Below, in pieces: positions 51,748-60,888 of a DNA stretch of 64,000 nucleotides. Numbering within the stretch: position 1 is the stretch's first letter; every line of letters starts with the position of its first letter. The DNA comes from Palsa-739 sp035532535 (GTDB taxonomy: Bacteria > Actinomycetota > Thermoleophilia > Gaiellales > Gaiellaceae). Made by a program: the position numbers and the translations under genes. Location of the stretch: positions 50,824-114,823 of the forward strand of contig DATKQT010000027.1 of the NCBI GenBank assembly GCA_035532535.1. The letters are read 5' to 3'. The notes beneath the pieces are model-generated. The model was not told the origin of the DNA. It worked only from the letters and a program-made list of their open reading frames with translations, and made no database searches.

Positions 51748-52556
51748 GACTCTCCCCACTCCAGCACCGGCGACCACGCCTCGGTCAGCGCAAGCGCGAA
51801 CGCGGCAGCGATCCCGAGTCCGATGAGCGTCCAGGGGAACGGAGTGACGTCGTGCGGCGGCACCTGGCCGAGCGTGGGCGCCTGCGCGATGGAGGCGCTC
51901 GGCCCGAGCAGGTGCTGGAAGAGTGTGACGTCGTTCGGTGATGGATTGAGCCCCACCACGCGCACCGGGATGCGGTCGCGCTGATATGCCGCCGTGATCG
52001 CGGCGAGGCTCGCGAGATCGTTGGGATCGTCGTCGAGGTCGCTGATGAGCACGACCGTTGGCCGGCGACGCTGCGCGAGCGCGATCGTGTGTGCGAGCTC
52101 GAGCCCCGCGGAGATCCTCGTGCCCGCCGTGAACGTGTCCGTCCAGGGGTTCGTCGGGAACGAGGGTGCGAAGCCCGGCTGCGACTGCGGCGGCAGCGTG
52201 AAATAGCGGACGAGCGGCGCCAGGTCGGAGGCGGGGACACCCGGCGGCAGCGCTTCGTACGCCGTGTCCGAGAAGACGACGAGGCCGATCCGCCTGCCGC
52301 TGCGTGAGAGCGCCTCGAGCGTTCCCCCGATGCGGGAGAACGTGTCCGAGGAGATGCTCGCCGACAGGTCGAGCACGAGGATCGTACTCGCGCCGCTCGG
52401 CAGGGTCACGATCGTTCGCGTGTGCGGATGCCGGGAGACGAGCAGGAACGCGACCGCTGTGCCGAGGGCGATGGCGGCGAGCAGTGTCCGCACGGCGAGT
52501 GTCGCGTTTGCGGGCGCGCGCAACCTGGGGGCGTCGGCGAGCGGGATCGCACTCAC
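51744..52556 (-). CDS. membrane vWA-domain protein (MxaC/BatB-like)
   Basis: A 270-residue vWA protein, anchored by an N-terminal helix (TLLAAIALGTAVAFLLVS) and a C-terminal helix (WTLIGLGIAAAFALALTEAW). The metal site reads LDLSASISSD, followed by ISAGLELAHTIAL and LISDLDDDPND, so a DxSxS metal site is retained. Second of two vWA proteins in the operon, separated by the small anchored protein. GTG start, overlapping the upstream gene. Confidence 0.87.
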   Translation of the reverse strand: MSAIPLADAPRLRAPANATLAVRTLLAAIALGTAVAFLLVSRHPHTRTIVTLPSGASTILVLDLSASISSDTFSRIGGTLEALSRSGRRIGLVVFSDTAYEALPPGVPASDLAPLVRYFTLPPQSQPGFAPSFPTNPWTDTFTAGTRISAGLELAHTIALAQRRRPTVVLISDLDDDPNDLASLAAITAAYQRDRIPVRVVGLNPSPNDVTLFQHLLGPSASIAQAPTLGQVPPHDVTPFPWTLIGLGIAAAFALALTEAWSPVLEWGES

Positions 52557-53401
52557 GCAGCGGGCTCCTCGTCGACCCGCTTGACGAGCTCGTCCACTGT
52601 CTCCGGCTCAGGCTGCGGCTGCGACCACGCGAGCTCGCTCGCGGCTCGACCGAGCCCACCGTCCAGCAAGCGGGCGAGCAGGCCGAGCGCGCGACGGCGG
52701 TCGGGAACATCCCGCTGCTCGGACTCGCGCGCGAGCCGAAGCGCCCGAGCGAGCTCGTCGCCGGCAGGTGTCCGGCGCGTGCGTCGGCCGCGCATGAGCG
52801 CCTGCCAAGTCAGGAGTGCAACCGCCCCGGCCGCGGCGAGCGCGGCGACGACGTCGAGCACCTTCGCTGTGGCCGAGGGCGAGACGGCGTACGTCGGCGT
52901 GCCGGGAGCGGTGTCGGCGACGAAGGGCGGCGACGAGGCGGCGAGGTCGGCGGCGTCGACGCGGCCCTTCACCTGGAGCGGCCGCCACCGCGTTGTCGCC
53001 TGCCTGCCCGAGACCGTGACCCGAACCGGCGGGAACTTCAGCGAGTGTGCGATGCATGGATCGGTAAGGCACGACAGCCGCTGCGTGATCGTCACCGTCT
53101 CCAATCGGCCGGACACGGTGCGTGTCGTGGTGGGTGCGGCGAGCGGCGTGAGCGGCGCCAGGCCGCTGGCGATGCGCAGCGTCTGCGCACGCACGGCGCC
53201 GCGGTCGAGGAGGATGACGAGCCGCGCCGTTACAGGGTCTCCGAACTGGACGACGGGTGGGTCGAACGCCGCCCGCACGGCGATCGGCGCCGCCGGTGCG
53301 ACGTTCGCCGACGAGGTGCCGTGGCCGAGCAGGAGTACCCCCGCCACCGCCGCCGCGGCCACCGCCGCGCCGGCGATTCCGATAGGCGTCACCTTGCCCA
53401 T
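52553..53401 (-). CDS. two-pass membrane protein with exported beta domain (MxaA/BatD-like position)
   Basis: A 282-residue protein with an N-terminal anchor (GAAVAAAAVAGVLLLG), an exported beta-rich domain (about residues 40-175; AFDPPVVQFGDPVTARLVIL) with a Cys pair (SCLTDPC), a second helix (VLDVVAALAAAGAVALLTW), and a cytoplasmic tail of charged helices. This topology and location after DUF58 correspond to MxaA or BatD-type proteins, though sequence-level identity cannot be claimed. ATG at 53401 overlaps the DUF58 gene by 13 bases. Confidence 0.7.
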   Translation of the reverse strand: MGKVTPIGIAGAAVAAAAVAGVLLLGHGTSSANVAPAAPIAVRAAFDPPVVQFGDPVTARLVILLDRGAVRAQTLRIASGLAPLTPLAAPTTTRTVSGRLETVTITQRLSCLTDPCIAHSLKFPPVRVTVSGRQATTRWRPLQVKGRVDAADLAASSPPFVADTAPGTPTYAVSPSATAKVLDVVAALAAAGAVALLTWQALMRGRRTRRTPAGDELARALRLARESEQRDVPDRRRALGLLARLLDGGLGRAASELAWSQPQPEPETVDELVKRVDEEPAA

Positions 53402-54312
53402 CGGCTCCGCCTGCGGTCGTCCGCCCATCCGATGAACGCGGCGTCCACCGCCGCCGGGTCGCTGTCCGAGATGGCGATCGGCTGCAGGTCGAACGACTCC
53501 AGTTCCGCGCGCAGCTCGACGTAGCGGCGCTCGTTCTCCTCGCGACGGCGCTGCGCCTGCCGTCTGCTTATGCGCACGAGCGCGACGCGGCCGGTGCGGG
53601 GATCCGCGACCGGGACGGCGACGCCGCCGACCGCGGGGAAGCTTCGCTCCCACACCGGATCCTGAATCACGACGGGCACGACGTCCCAGCCGTGCGCGAC
53701 CGCGTCCTGCCAGGCCTCCGCGGTCGGCATCGCGAGAAAGTCGGACAAGACGAAGACGAAAGTCGCGGCGGGCAGCTCGGCGCGGTGCTGCCCGAGAAAG
53801 GCGAGGGCGTGCTCGAGGTTGTCCTCCGGCGCGTGAAACGAGGTCGCGCCGTTCTCACGCTCGGCGATCTGCCACTGTCGGTCGCGGCGTCCGGGTGGCA
53901 GCCAGTAGGGCTCGCCCTCGCCGAAGTCGAGGGAGGCGAGGTCGGCGCGAGCAGCTGCGCCGCTGGCGACGATCGCAGCCACCGACTCGCGCAGCGCATC
54001 CCGCTTGGCGAGCCACGGCAAGGAAGGGGGATACAGCCCCATCGCCGGTCGGCGGTCGGCGACGACCACGACCCGCGGCGCCTCGTCGGCGGCCTGCTCG
54101 CGCACGACGAACTCGTCGCCGCCGGACGTCGACGACGCGCGTGCGGATGCGAACCAGTCGATCGATCCGATCGGATCGCCGGGCTCATACGGCCGCGCGC
54201 CGATGATGTCGGTGCCATGACCCCGTCGGCGGCTCGGGAGGTCGCCGAAGGGAAGGTCCGTCAGCCGCCGCCGCGGCACGAGCGGAAACGTGCGCCGCTC
54301 GGCCGACGACAT
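53389..54312 (-). CDS. DUF58-domain protein (MxaS-like)
   Basis: A 307-residue DUF58 protein. The typical motif RPYEPGDPIGSIDWFASARA is present, together with VVVVADRRPAMG and FVLSDFLAMP, which follow the vWA-like fold of this family. No transmembrane helix is evident, unlike many DUF58 proteins. It starts 4 bases after the MoxR gene. DUF58 proteins always accompany MoxR ATPases; MxaS is the equivalent in methanol dehydrogenase clusters. Confidence 0.87.
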   Translation of the reverse strand: MSSAERRTFPLVPRRRLTDLPFGDLPSRRRGHGTDIIGARPYEPGDPIGSIDWFASARASSTSGGDEFVVREQAADEAPRVVVVADRRPAMGLYPPSLPWLAKRDALRESVAAIVASGAAARADLASLDFGEGEPYWLPPGRRDRQWQIAERENGATSFHAPEDNLEHALAFLGQHRAELPAATFVFVLSDFLAMPTAEAWQDAVAHGWDVVPVVIQDPVWERSFPAVGGVAVPVADPRTGRVALVRISRRQAQRRREENERRYVELRAELESFDLQPIAISDSDPAAVDAAFIGWADDRRRSRWAR

Positions 54313-54316
54313 GTGC

Positions 54317-55300
54317 TCAGCGGTCCCAGTCGGGCGCAGGCGGAGGCGCCTGGTCCAGGGCGCGGGCGCGGATGCGGGCGAGCACCTCTGTGCGCCCGAG
54401 CGAGCGCGTCTCTGCGATGTACCCGGACGTCAAAAGCAGTCGGTGGCCGAGGACCGGAAGGAAGAGCAGCTCCACGTCACCGGGCACGACATGGTCGCGG
54501 CCGTGCAGCAGCGCCCATGCGCGCGCAGTCCGCTCGAGCATGAGACTGCCGCGCACCGAGGCGCCGATGGCGACTCCCTCGAGCTGGCGCGTCGTCCGCA
54601 CGAGCTCCACGATCCAGCGCACAACGAGCTCGTCGACGTAGACGCTCTCGACGCCGGCCCTGAGCGCGTTCAACTCGTCCGTCGCCACCACCGGCTCGAT
54701 GTCGTCGATTGGGTGGCCGTGGCGCTGCGCCACGACGATCGAAACCTCCTCGTCCTCGGTCGGGTAGCCGAGCGCGGTCCGCAGTGCGAAGCGGTCGAGC
54801 TGCGCCTCCGGGAGCGGGAAGGTTCCTTCCAGGTCGACCGGGTTCTCGGTGGCGATGACGAGGAAGGGCGACGGTAGAGGCCGCGTCACCCCGTCGATTG
54901 TGACCTGACCTTCCGCCATCGCCTCCAGCAGCGCCGACTGCGTGCGCGGCATCGCACGGTTGACCTCGTCCACGAGGACGACGTTCGCGAACACCGGGCC
55001 GGCGCGGAACTCGAACTCGCGCGTCTTCTGGTTGAAGATCGAAAGCCCAGTGACGTCGGTCGGCTGCAAGTCGGGCGTGCACTGCACCCGCGCGAAGCTC
55101 GAGCCGTCGAGGCTGCGCGCGATCGCGCGCGCGAGGACGGTCTTCGCCGTTCCGGGCACGTCTTCCAGCAGGACATGGCCGCCGGAGATGAACGCCGACA
55201 GCACGAGCGCGATCTCTTCGCGCTTCCCCACCACCACGCGCCCGACGTTTGCGAGCAGCCTTTCGGCCGTCTCGATGACGCGACCCTCAAGCTGAACCAT
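54317..55300 (-). CDS. MoxR-family AAA+ ATPase
   Basis: A 327-residue chaperone-like ATPase of the MoxR subfamily. Walker A is LLEDVPGTAKTVLARAIA, Walker B and sensor regions are LVDEVNRAMPRTQSALLEAM, and VIATENPVDLEGTFPLPEAQ is the MoxR signature. It probably drives, by ATP hydrolysis, maturation or cofactor/metal insertion of the exported enzyme encoded downstream, working with DUF58 and vWA partners. First gene of an eight-gene minus-strand operon; a gap of 118 bases upstream would hold its promoter. Confidence 0.93.
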   Translation of the reverse strand: MVQLEGRVIETAERLLANVGRVVVGKREEIALVLSAFISGGHVLLEDVPGTAKTVLARAIARSLDGSSFARVQCTPDLQPTDVTGLSIFNQKTREFEFRAGPVFANVVLVDEVNRAMPRTQSALLEAMAEGQVTIDGVTRPLPSPFLVIATENPVDLEGTFPLPEAQLDRFALRTALGYPTEDEEVSIVVAQRHGHPIDDIEPVVATDELNALRAGVESVYVDELVVRWIVELVRTTRQLEGVAIGASVRGSLMLERTARAWALLHGRDHVVPGDVELLFLPVLGHRLLLTSGYIAETRSLGRTEVLARIRARALDQAPPPAPDWDR

Positions 55301-55418
55301 CGAGGGAACACGCTATCCGGTGGCGCCCTGGACGGAAAGTCCAAGCGTTCGGGAGGTGTCTCCTCTGCAGTGGGCGCGGCGGGATCGAACGTCGCAGGAG
55401 TCTCGCGCCTGCCCACGA

Positions 55419-56576
55419 TCAGTAGGACCGCGGCATCTTCAGCACGTGCTCGCCGACGTAGGCGAGGACGAGGTTGTTCGAGACGGGTGCGACCGTGTAG
55501 AGACGCGTTTCGCGAAACTTCCGCTCGACGTCGTATTCCGCCGCGAAGCCGTAACCGCCGAACGTGTCGACGCAGGCGTTCGCCGCCGACCAGGATGCCT
55601 CGGACGCGAGGAGCTTGGCCATGTTTGCCTCCGCGCCGCACGGTTGCCCCTGGTCGTACAGCCACGCAGCTTTGTGTCGAATCAGGTCCGCCGCTTCGGT
55701 GGCCGCGTGTGCGCGTGCGATCGGGAATTGCACACCCTGGTTCGAGGCGATAGGTCGTCCGAATACAACGCGCTCCGAGCCGTACTCGACCGCTCTCTCG
55801 ATGAACCAGCGAGCGTCGCCGATGCACTCCGAGGCGATGAGGATCCGCTCGGCGTTCCACCCGTCGAGGATGTATCGGAATCCCTTCCCCTCGTCGCCGA
55901 TCAGTGCGGTCGCCGGTATCTCGACGTCGTCGAAGAAGACTTCGGTCGTCGCGTGGTTCATCATCGTTTTGATCGGGCGAATCTCGAGGCCTTTTGGTTC
56001 GGCACGGATGTCGATCAGGAAGACGGAGAGTCCCTCGGTCTTCTTCTCCACGCGATCGGCTGCGGTCGTCCGGGCGAGCAGGAGCATGAGATCGGAGTGC
56101 TCCGCTCGCGACGTCCAGATCTTCTGCCCACGGATCACGTAGCCGCGATCCGTCGGCGTCGCCGTCGTCTGGATCTTGGTCGTATCCGATCCGGACGAGG
56201 GCTCGGTCACGCCAAACGCCTGCAGGCGAAGCTCTCCGGACGCGATCTTCGGCAGGTACTCCGACTTCTGCGCAGCGCTACCGTGCCGCAGAACGGTCCC
56301 CATCGTGTACATCTGCGCGTGGCATGCGCCTGAATTGCAGCCGTTTGCATTGATCGTCTCCACGATCACCGCGGCCGCGGCGAGGCCGAGACCAGCGCCC
56401 CCGTATTCCTCGGGGATGAGCACTGCGAGCCATCCGCTCTCGGTGAGCGCGGCGACGAACTCGTCGGGGTATCCGTCCGGCTCGAGCGCCTGCCAGTACT
56501 CGCCCGGATAGCGTGCGCACAGCTCGCCGACGGCGGCTCGGATCTCGACGAACTCCTGCGGCAAATCGAACTTCAT
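55419..56576 (-). CDS. acyl-CoA dehydrogenase family protein
   Basis: A 385-residue flavoprotein of the acyl-CoA dehydrogenase fold. FAD and substrate motifs include LQAFGVTEPSSGSDTTKIQT, IRGQKIWTSRAEHSDLML, MMNHATTEVFFDDVEIP and CVDTFGGYGFAAEYDVERKF. At the usual catalytic-Glu loop (EGTxEI in many members) the sequence reads TVAPVSNNLVL, so the base must come from elsewhere. AGGA lies upstream of ATG 56576. It is divergent from a histidine kinase, with a 9-base inverted repeat between them. It likely belongs with the HMG-CoA lyase and CoA-transferase nearby. Confidence 0.88.
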   Translation of the reverse strand: MKFDLPQEFVEIRAAVGELCARYPGEYWQALEPDGYPDEFVAALTESGWLAVLIPEEYGGAGLGLAAAAVIVETINANGCNSGACHAQMYTMGTVLRHGSAAQKSEYLPKIASGELRLQAFGVTEPSSGSDTTKIQTTATPTDRGYVIRGQKIWTSRAEHSDLMLLLARTTAADRVEKKTEGLSVFLIDIRAEPKGLEIRPIKTMMNHATTEVFFDDVEIPATALIGDEGKGFRYILDGWNAERILIASECIGDARWFIERAVEYGSERVVFGRPIASNQGVQFPIARAHAATEAADLIRHKAAWLYDQGQPCGAEANMAKLLASEASWSAANACVDTFGGYGFAAEYDVERKFRETRLYTVAPVSNNLVLAYVGEHVLKMPRSY

Positions 56577-56621
56577 AGGAGTCCTCCCGTCGTAGCGACG
56601 CGATGGCGCGGACCCCGGCAT

Positions 56622-56668
56622 TTGGGGGACTGCGAGCAGCCGGAACACCGTACTGGAGCGTCCCCCAA
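56622..56668. promoter_or_regulatory. inverted-repeat operator candidate between acyl-CoA dehydrogenase and kinase
   Basis: Two perfect complementary nine-mers, TTGGGGGAC (56622-56630) and GTCCCCCAA (56660-56668), separated by 29 bases, lie in the region between the two divergent genes. A further run ACGGGGGG follows. The spacing suits a dimer binding two turns apart or DNA looping more than an RNA hairpin terminator. Confidence 0.5.
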
Positions 56669-56741
56669 CGGGGGGTTTGTCGTCGCCTGTAACCACCGAT
56701 CCCACGTATGTGCAGCAATCACGCCACAAGTGGTCCCACGG

Positions 56742-58538
56742 GTGACCCGTCCCGGGAAGCGCGGCTTTACCGACGGTTCCAGGCTGGCTTGGAGAGGCTG
56801 GGTTGCAGTCGCCTGCTTCGTGGTCGTGCTGGGCGCCGTTGGCTCGACATTGGCGGCCCGCACGGTGGCGCACGGTGATGGGCAGAGGGCGCAGCGAGCG
56901 TTCGAAGCCTCATCGGCGGGCGTTGTGTCCAGCCTCCGGCTGGCCATCCAGCGGGAGCAAGACCTTGTGGTGAACACGAATGCCTTCTGGGTCAGTAACC
57001 CCGGCATGTCGAGCGCGACGTTCAACAAATGGGTGCAGGGCGATCACGTGATCGAGCGGTACCCCGAGCTCCTCGGTCTGGGAACGCTCGTAATGGTTCG
57101 TGCATCGCAGCTTGCGGCATTTGCGGCGCGAGCGACGAAGGATCCCGCCGGCTTGCTTGGGCCTGGTGGATCGTTCAAGGTCGCTCCGCCCGGCACGCGG
57201 CCGTTCTACTGCTTCTCCGAAGTCGGTGCTCGGGCATTGGCCGGCATCCGTAGCCTTGCCGGCAACGACTATTGCGCCGGCCCCGCCAGGCTGCTGCTCC
57301 TCTCAGTCCGGGATTCGGCCCAGGAGACCTACTTTCCCGTCCGACTCGCGAAGACCGACATGCTCGGTGTGGAGGCGCCGACCTACCGCGGCGGAGTCGT
57401 GCCTTCGACGGTTCCTGCGCGCCGCGCCGCGTTCGTCGGCTGGGTCGGCGTCGTCCTTCTGCCGAAGATCGTTCTGCGCCGAGCACTCGTAGGGCACCCG
57501 GCCATGGCAGCGATCTTTCGCTTCTCTCGGGGCGCCGGGCCGATTGCCTTCAGTAGCGGCAAGGCGCCGCGCGGCGCACAGACCCTCACCACCGACTTGC
57601 ACAACGGCTGGAAGGTGCAAACGTCGGCGGCAGTCGCCACTGGAAGCGTTTTCGCCAACAGAAACGCGTTCCTCGTGTTGGCCGGCGGAACGCTCCTCAG
57701 CGTCCTGCTCGGCCTCCTCACCGCTGTGCTCGCAACGGGGCGCGCGCGAGCCGTCCGACTGGTGAACGGGCAGACACTCGAACTGCGCGATCAGGCGGCG
57801 GAGCTCCGCGCGACGGTCCAGGAACTCGAAGCGGCGCAAGCAGTCAAGGATGAGTTCCTCGCGCTCGTCTCGCACGAGTTGCGCACACCACTGACTTCGA
57901 TCCGAGGCTACACCGAGCTGCTCGCGGAGGAAAAGCTGACCGACGCCCAGCGCGAGTTTCTCGCTGTGATCTCACGAAGTTCCGGGCGACTGCTCTCCCT
58001 CATCGAGGACCTCCTCGTCATGACGCAGATCCAAAGTGGCGGACTACCGCTCGAGCTCGGCGAAGTGATCCTCGGCGATCTGATTGCCAACTCGACCGAG
58101 GCGGCCGAGCCGTTCGCTGCAAGCAAGCACATCGCTCTATCGATCGACAGTGAAGCCGACGTGACAACCGAAGGCGACGCGCTACGGCTCGGACAAGCGC
58201 TCGACAACCTCGTCTCGAATGCGATCAAGTACACCCCCGACGGCGGCCAGGTGTCGATCGCCACGTCCCACAACGGCGAGACCGCGACGATCACCGTGAG
58301 TGACACCGGCATCGGTATCCCAAGGGACGAGCAGGCTCAGGTATTCGGTCGGTTCTTCCGAACGTCGAATGCGCGAACGTCCGGTATCCAAGGCACGGGC
58401 CTCGGCCTCGCGATCACCCGCGGCATCGTCGAAGCCCACGGCGGCACCATCGCCTTCGACAGTGACGAAGGCGTGGGAACGACCTTCCGCATCACCCTTC
58501 CGCACGCTCACGCCGCCGCGCTCGCATCCGCGGCGTAG
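56742..58538 (+). CDS. sensor histidine kinase with CHASE domain
   Basis: A membrane kinase of about 598 residues: first helix WVAVACFVVVLGAVGSTLAA, an extracellular CHASE sensor domain (TNAFWVSNPGMSSATFNKWV; about residues 60-300), second helix LVLAGGTLLSVLLGLLTAVL, a short coiled coil, the phospho-acceptor SHELRTPLTSIRG and the ATPase domain (NLVSNAIKYTPDGG, DTGIGIPRDEQAQVFGRFF, GTGLGLAI). CHASE senses small ligands such as cytokinin-like or organic compounds. The start is uncertain: GTG 56742 chosen; GTG 56730 and a TTG at 56622 also exist. No response regulator is adjacent on its strand. Confidence 0.85.
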   Translation: MTRPGKRGFTDGSRLAWRGWVAVACFVVVLGAVGSTLAARTVAHGDGQRAQRAFEASSAGVVSSLRLAIQREQDLVVNTNAFWVSNPGMSSATFNKWVQGDHVIERYPELLGLGTLVMVRASQLAAFAARATKDPAGLLGPGGSFKVAPPGTRPFYCFSEVGARALAGIRSLAGNDYCAGPARLLLLSVRDSAQETYFPVRLAKTDMLGVEAPTYRGGVVPSTVPARRAAFVGWVGVVLLPKIVLRRALVGHPAMAAIFRFSRGAGPIAFSSGKAPRGAQTLTTDLHNGWKVQTSAAVATGSVFANRNAFLVLAGGTLLSVLLGLLTAVLATGRARAVRLVNGQTLELRDQAAELRATVQELEAAQAVKDEFLALVSHELRTPLTSIRGYTELLAEEKLTDAQREFLAVISRSSGRLLSLIEDLLVMTQIQSGGLPLELGEVILGDLIANSTEAAEPFAASKHIALSIDSEADVTTEGDALRLGQALDNLVSNAIKYTPDGGQVSIATSHNGETATITVSDTGIGIPRDEQAQVFGRFFRTSNARTSGIQGTGLGLAITRGIVEAHGGTIAFDSDEGVGTTFRITLPHAHAAALASAA

Positions 58539-58743
58539 TCACATCGCGTGCGGCGTCGACGCGGCCGGCGTGGAGGGCCAGAAGTCGCATCGTGTGCGTT
58601 CAGCTCGATGACACTGCGCGAGCCGGCGCGTCTCCGCTAGCTTCCGTCGTCGTGGTGTCTCTCGCCCCGTCGTTCACGTGCTCGACCTCGATGCCGTGGT
58701 GGAGAGGGTGCTCAGCCTGGCCGACCGCTGCCGGTCAGAGCGC

Positions 58744-59676
58744 ATGACCCAGACCGACGTCAGGGTCGTCGAGGTCGGCCCGCGCGACGGACTCCAGTCA
58801 GTGGAGCAGACGATGCCCACGGCGGCGAAGTGCCGTTGGATCGACGCGCTCGCCGCTGCCGGGCTGCGCCACATACAGGTCGGCTCGTTCGTCTCTCCGC
58901 GTGCGCTGCCCCAGATGGCCGACTGTGAGGATGTCGTCCGTCACGCGTTGACGATCCCGGACCTGCGGGTGTCGGTGCTGGTGCCGAACCTTCGCTACGC
59001 CCAGTTCGCCTTGGACGCCGGCGTGCATGTCCTGACGATCCCGGTGTCCGTGAGTGAGCCACATTCGATCGCGAACATCCGAATGACCCACGACGAGATA
59101 ATCGCGGACGTTCGGGGGATCGTCGACCTCCGCGACGAGCGATACCGAGGAACGGAGATCGAGGTCGGCCTTGCGACCGCTTTCGGATGCACGATCCAGG
59201 GCGTCGTCCTCGAGGACGACGTGATCCGGATGGCGCACCGCGTGGCAGAGTGCGGCGTCGACTCAATCCATCCCGCCGACACCGTCGGTTTCGCGAGCCC
59301 GACACAGATTCGACGGCTCGTTCCACGGCTGCGCGTCGAGGTAGGCGATACGTGTGGCGGGATCCATCTGCACAACACCCGCGGCCAGGGACTGGCCAAT
59401 GTCGTCGCGGCGCTCGACGTCGGCGTCGGCGCCTTCGACTCGTCGCACGGTGGCCTTGGCGGTTGTCCCTACGCCCCGGGTGCCACGGGGAACATCGTGA
59501 CCGAAGACCTCGTCTTTTTGCTCGAATCCATGGGACTGCGCACCGGTATCGACGTCGAGCGGCTGATCGAGGCGCGCTCGATCCTCGCCGCTGGGTTGCC
59601 CGGGGAGGAGCTCTACGGCTTCATCGCCGACGCGGGGCTCCCCAAGGGGTTCGTTTCCGCGACGGCCGCCGTGTGA
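58744..59676 (+). CDS. hydroxymethylglutaryl-CoA lyase family protein
   Basis: A 310-residue TIM-barrel aldolase of the HMG-CoA lyase/citramalyl-CoA lyase group. It shows VEVGPRDGLQS, the metal-site IHLHNTRGQGL and the catalytic-Cys signature GLGGCPYAPGATGN. It cleaves a 3-hydroxy-3-methyl acyl-CoA, such as HMG-CoA, into acetyl-CoA plus a keto acid. A GTG at 58678 would add 22 residues; ATG 58744 fits the family start. The 205 bases before it hold no supportable gene. The stop overlaps the CoA-transferase start (GTGA). Confidence 0.87.
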   Translation: MTQTDVRVVEVGPRDGLQSVEQTMPTAAKCRWIDALAAAGLRHIQVGSFVSPRALPQMADCEDVVRHALTIPDLRVSVLVPNLRYAQFALDAGVHVLTIPVSVSEPHSIANIRMTHDEIIADVRGIVDLRDERYRGTEIEVGLATAFGCTIQGVVLEDDVIRMAHRVAECGVDSIHPADTVGFASPTQIRRLVPRLRVEVGDTCGGIHLHNTRGQGLANVVAALDVGVGAFDSSHGGLGGCPYAPGATGNIVTEDLVFLLESMGLRTGIDVERLIEARSILAAGLPGEELYGFIADAGLPKGFVSATAAV

Positions 59677-60881
59677 GCGACGTCGCGTCCGACCGGCTTC
59701 CGCTCGCTGGGGTCCGGGTCGTCGAGTTCTCGCACGTCGTCATGGGTCCAACCTGCGGTCTCGTTCTCGCCGACCTCGGCGCCGACGTCGTCAAGGTCGA
59801 GCCCCCGATCGGCGGGGATAAGACGAGATACCTCGGAGCCGCCGGCGCCGGTCTCTTCACGACCTACAGTCGGAACAAACGGAGTGTCGCCGCGGATGTC
59901 CACACCTCCGACGGTCTCGCCTTCATACGCCGCCTCATCGCGCAAGCGGACGTCCTGATCGAGAACTTCCGCCCGGGTGCAATCGACGCGGTCGGGCTGG
60001 ATTACGCCTCGCTCAGCGAAGAAACGCCTCGCCTCATCTACTGCTCGCTCAAAGGGTTTCTCTCGGGTCCATACGAGCAGCGGGTCGCTCTGGACGAGGT
60101 CGTGCAGATGATGGGCGGTCTTGCCTACATGACGGGACCGCCCGGTCAGCCGCTCCGAGTCGGCGCTTCCGTCAACGACGTCATGGGTGCCGTCTTCGCC
60201 GTTGCCGGTGTCGTCTCGGCGCTGTACGAGCGTGAGCGGACGGGGCGCGGCAGGCTCGTCAAGGCCGGGCTCTTCGAGAACAACGCATTCCTGGTCGCAC
60301 AGCACATGGCCCGTTTTGCGATCACCGGGGAGGCGTCGCTCCCGATGCCGGTGCGGGAATTCGGCTGGGCGGTATACGACGTGTTCGAGACGAGCGACGA
60401 CGAGCGCGTCTTCGTGGCCGTCGTGACAGACACCCAGTGGCGGACCTTCTGTGACGTCTTCGAGTTGGCGGAGCTCGCCGCCATGGAGGCCCTCGCCACC
60501 AACCAACTGCGCGTTGAATCGCGTGAGTGGCTGATCCCTCAGCTCGCCGGCGTCCTCCGACGCCGCACGCGAGACGAGATCTGCGCCATCTGCGAACGCG
60601 CCGGCGTGGGTTTCGCTCCGATCCGTCGTCCCGACGAGCTGTTCGACGACCCGCACCTGTCGAGGCCGGATGCAAGAGTCGACGTCACGCTTGACAACGG
60701 CACGCAGACCTGGCTGCCCGCGCTTCCGATCGAGTTCGACGGCCGGCGCCCGCACGGCGGGCGCAACGCTCCCCGCCTCGGGGAGCACACCGTCGAGATC
60801 GCCGAAGCGCTCGGCTACAGCCCGGAGGAGATCGGCAGTCTCATCGATGCCGGTGTGCTCGCGGCGCCGAACCGCGACTGA
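59673..60881 (+). CDS. CoA-transferase family III (CaiB/BaiF)
   Basis: A 402-residue CoA transferase that moves CoA between carboxylates. It shows the N-terminal GVRVVEFSHVVMGPTCG and LADLGADVVKVEPP, YSRNKRSVAADVHTSDG, ENFRPGAIDAVGLDY, and the catalytic Asp in VALDEVVQMMGGLAYMTG. Coupled to the HMG-CoA lyase gene, it probably activates that enzyme's substrate (for example 3-hydroxy-3-methylglutarate or citramalate) using succinyl- or acetyl-CoA. The exact acid is unknown. Confidence 0.88.
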   Translation: MSDVASDRLPLAGVRVVEFSHVVMGPTCGLVLADLGADVVKVEPPIGGDKTRYLGAAGAGLFTTYSRNKRSVAADVHTSDGLAFIRRLIAQADVLIENFRPGAIDAVGLDYASLSEETPRLIYCSLKGFLSGPYEQRVALDEVVQMMGGLAYMTGPPGQPLRVGASVNDVMGAVFAVAGVVSALYERERTGRGRLVKAGLFENNAFLVAQHMARFAITGEASLPMPVREFGWAVYDVFETSDDERVFVAVVTDTQWRTFCDVFELAELAAMEALATNQLRVESREWLIPQLAGVLRRRTRDEICAICERAGVGFAPIRRPDELFDDPHLSRPDARVDVTLDNGTQTWLPALPIEFDGRRPHGGRNAPRLGEHTVEIAEALGYSPEEIGSLIDAGVLAAPNRD

Positions 60882-60888
60882 AGCCTCG

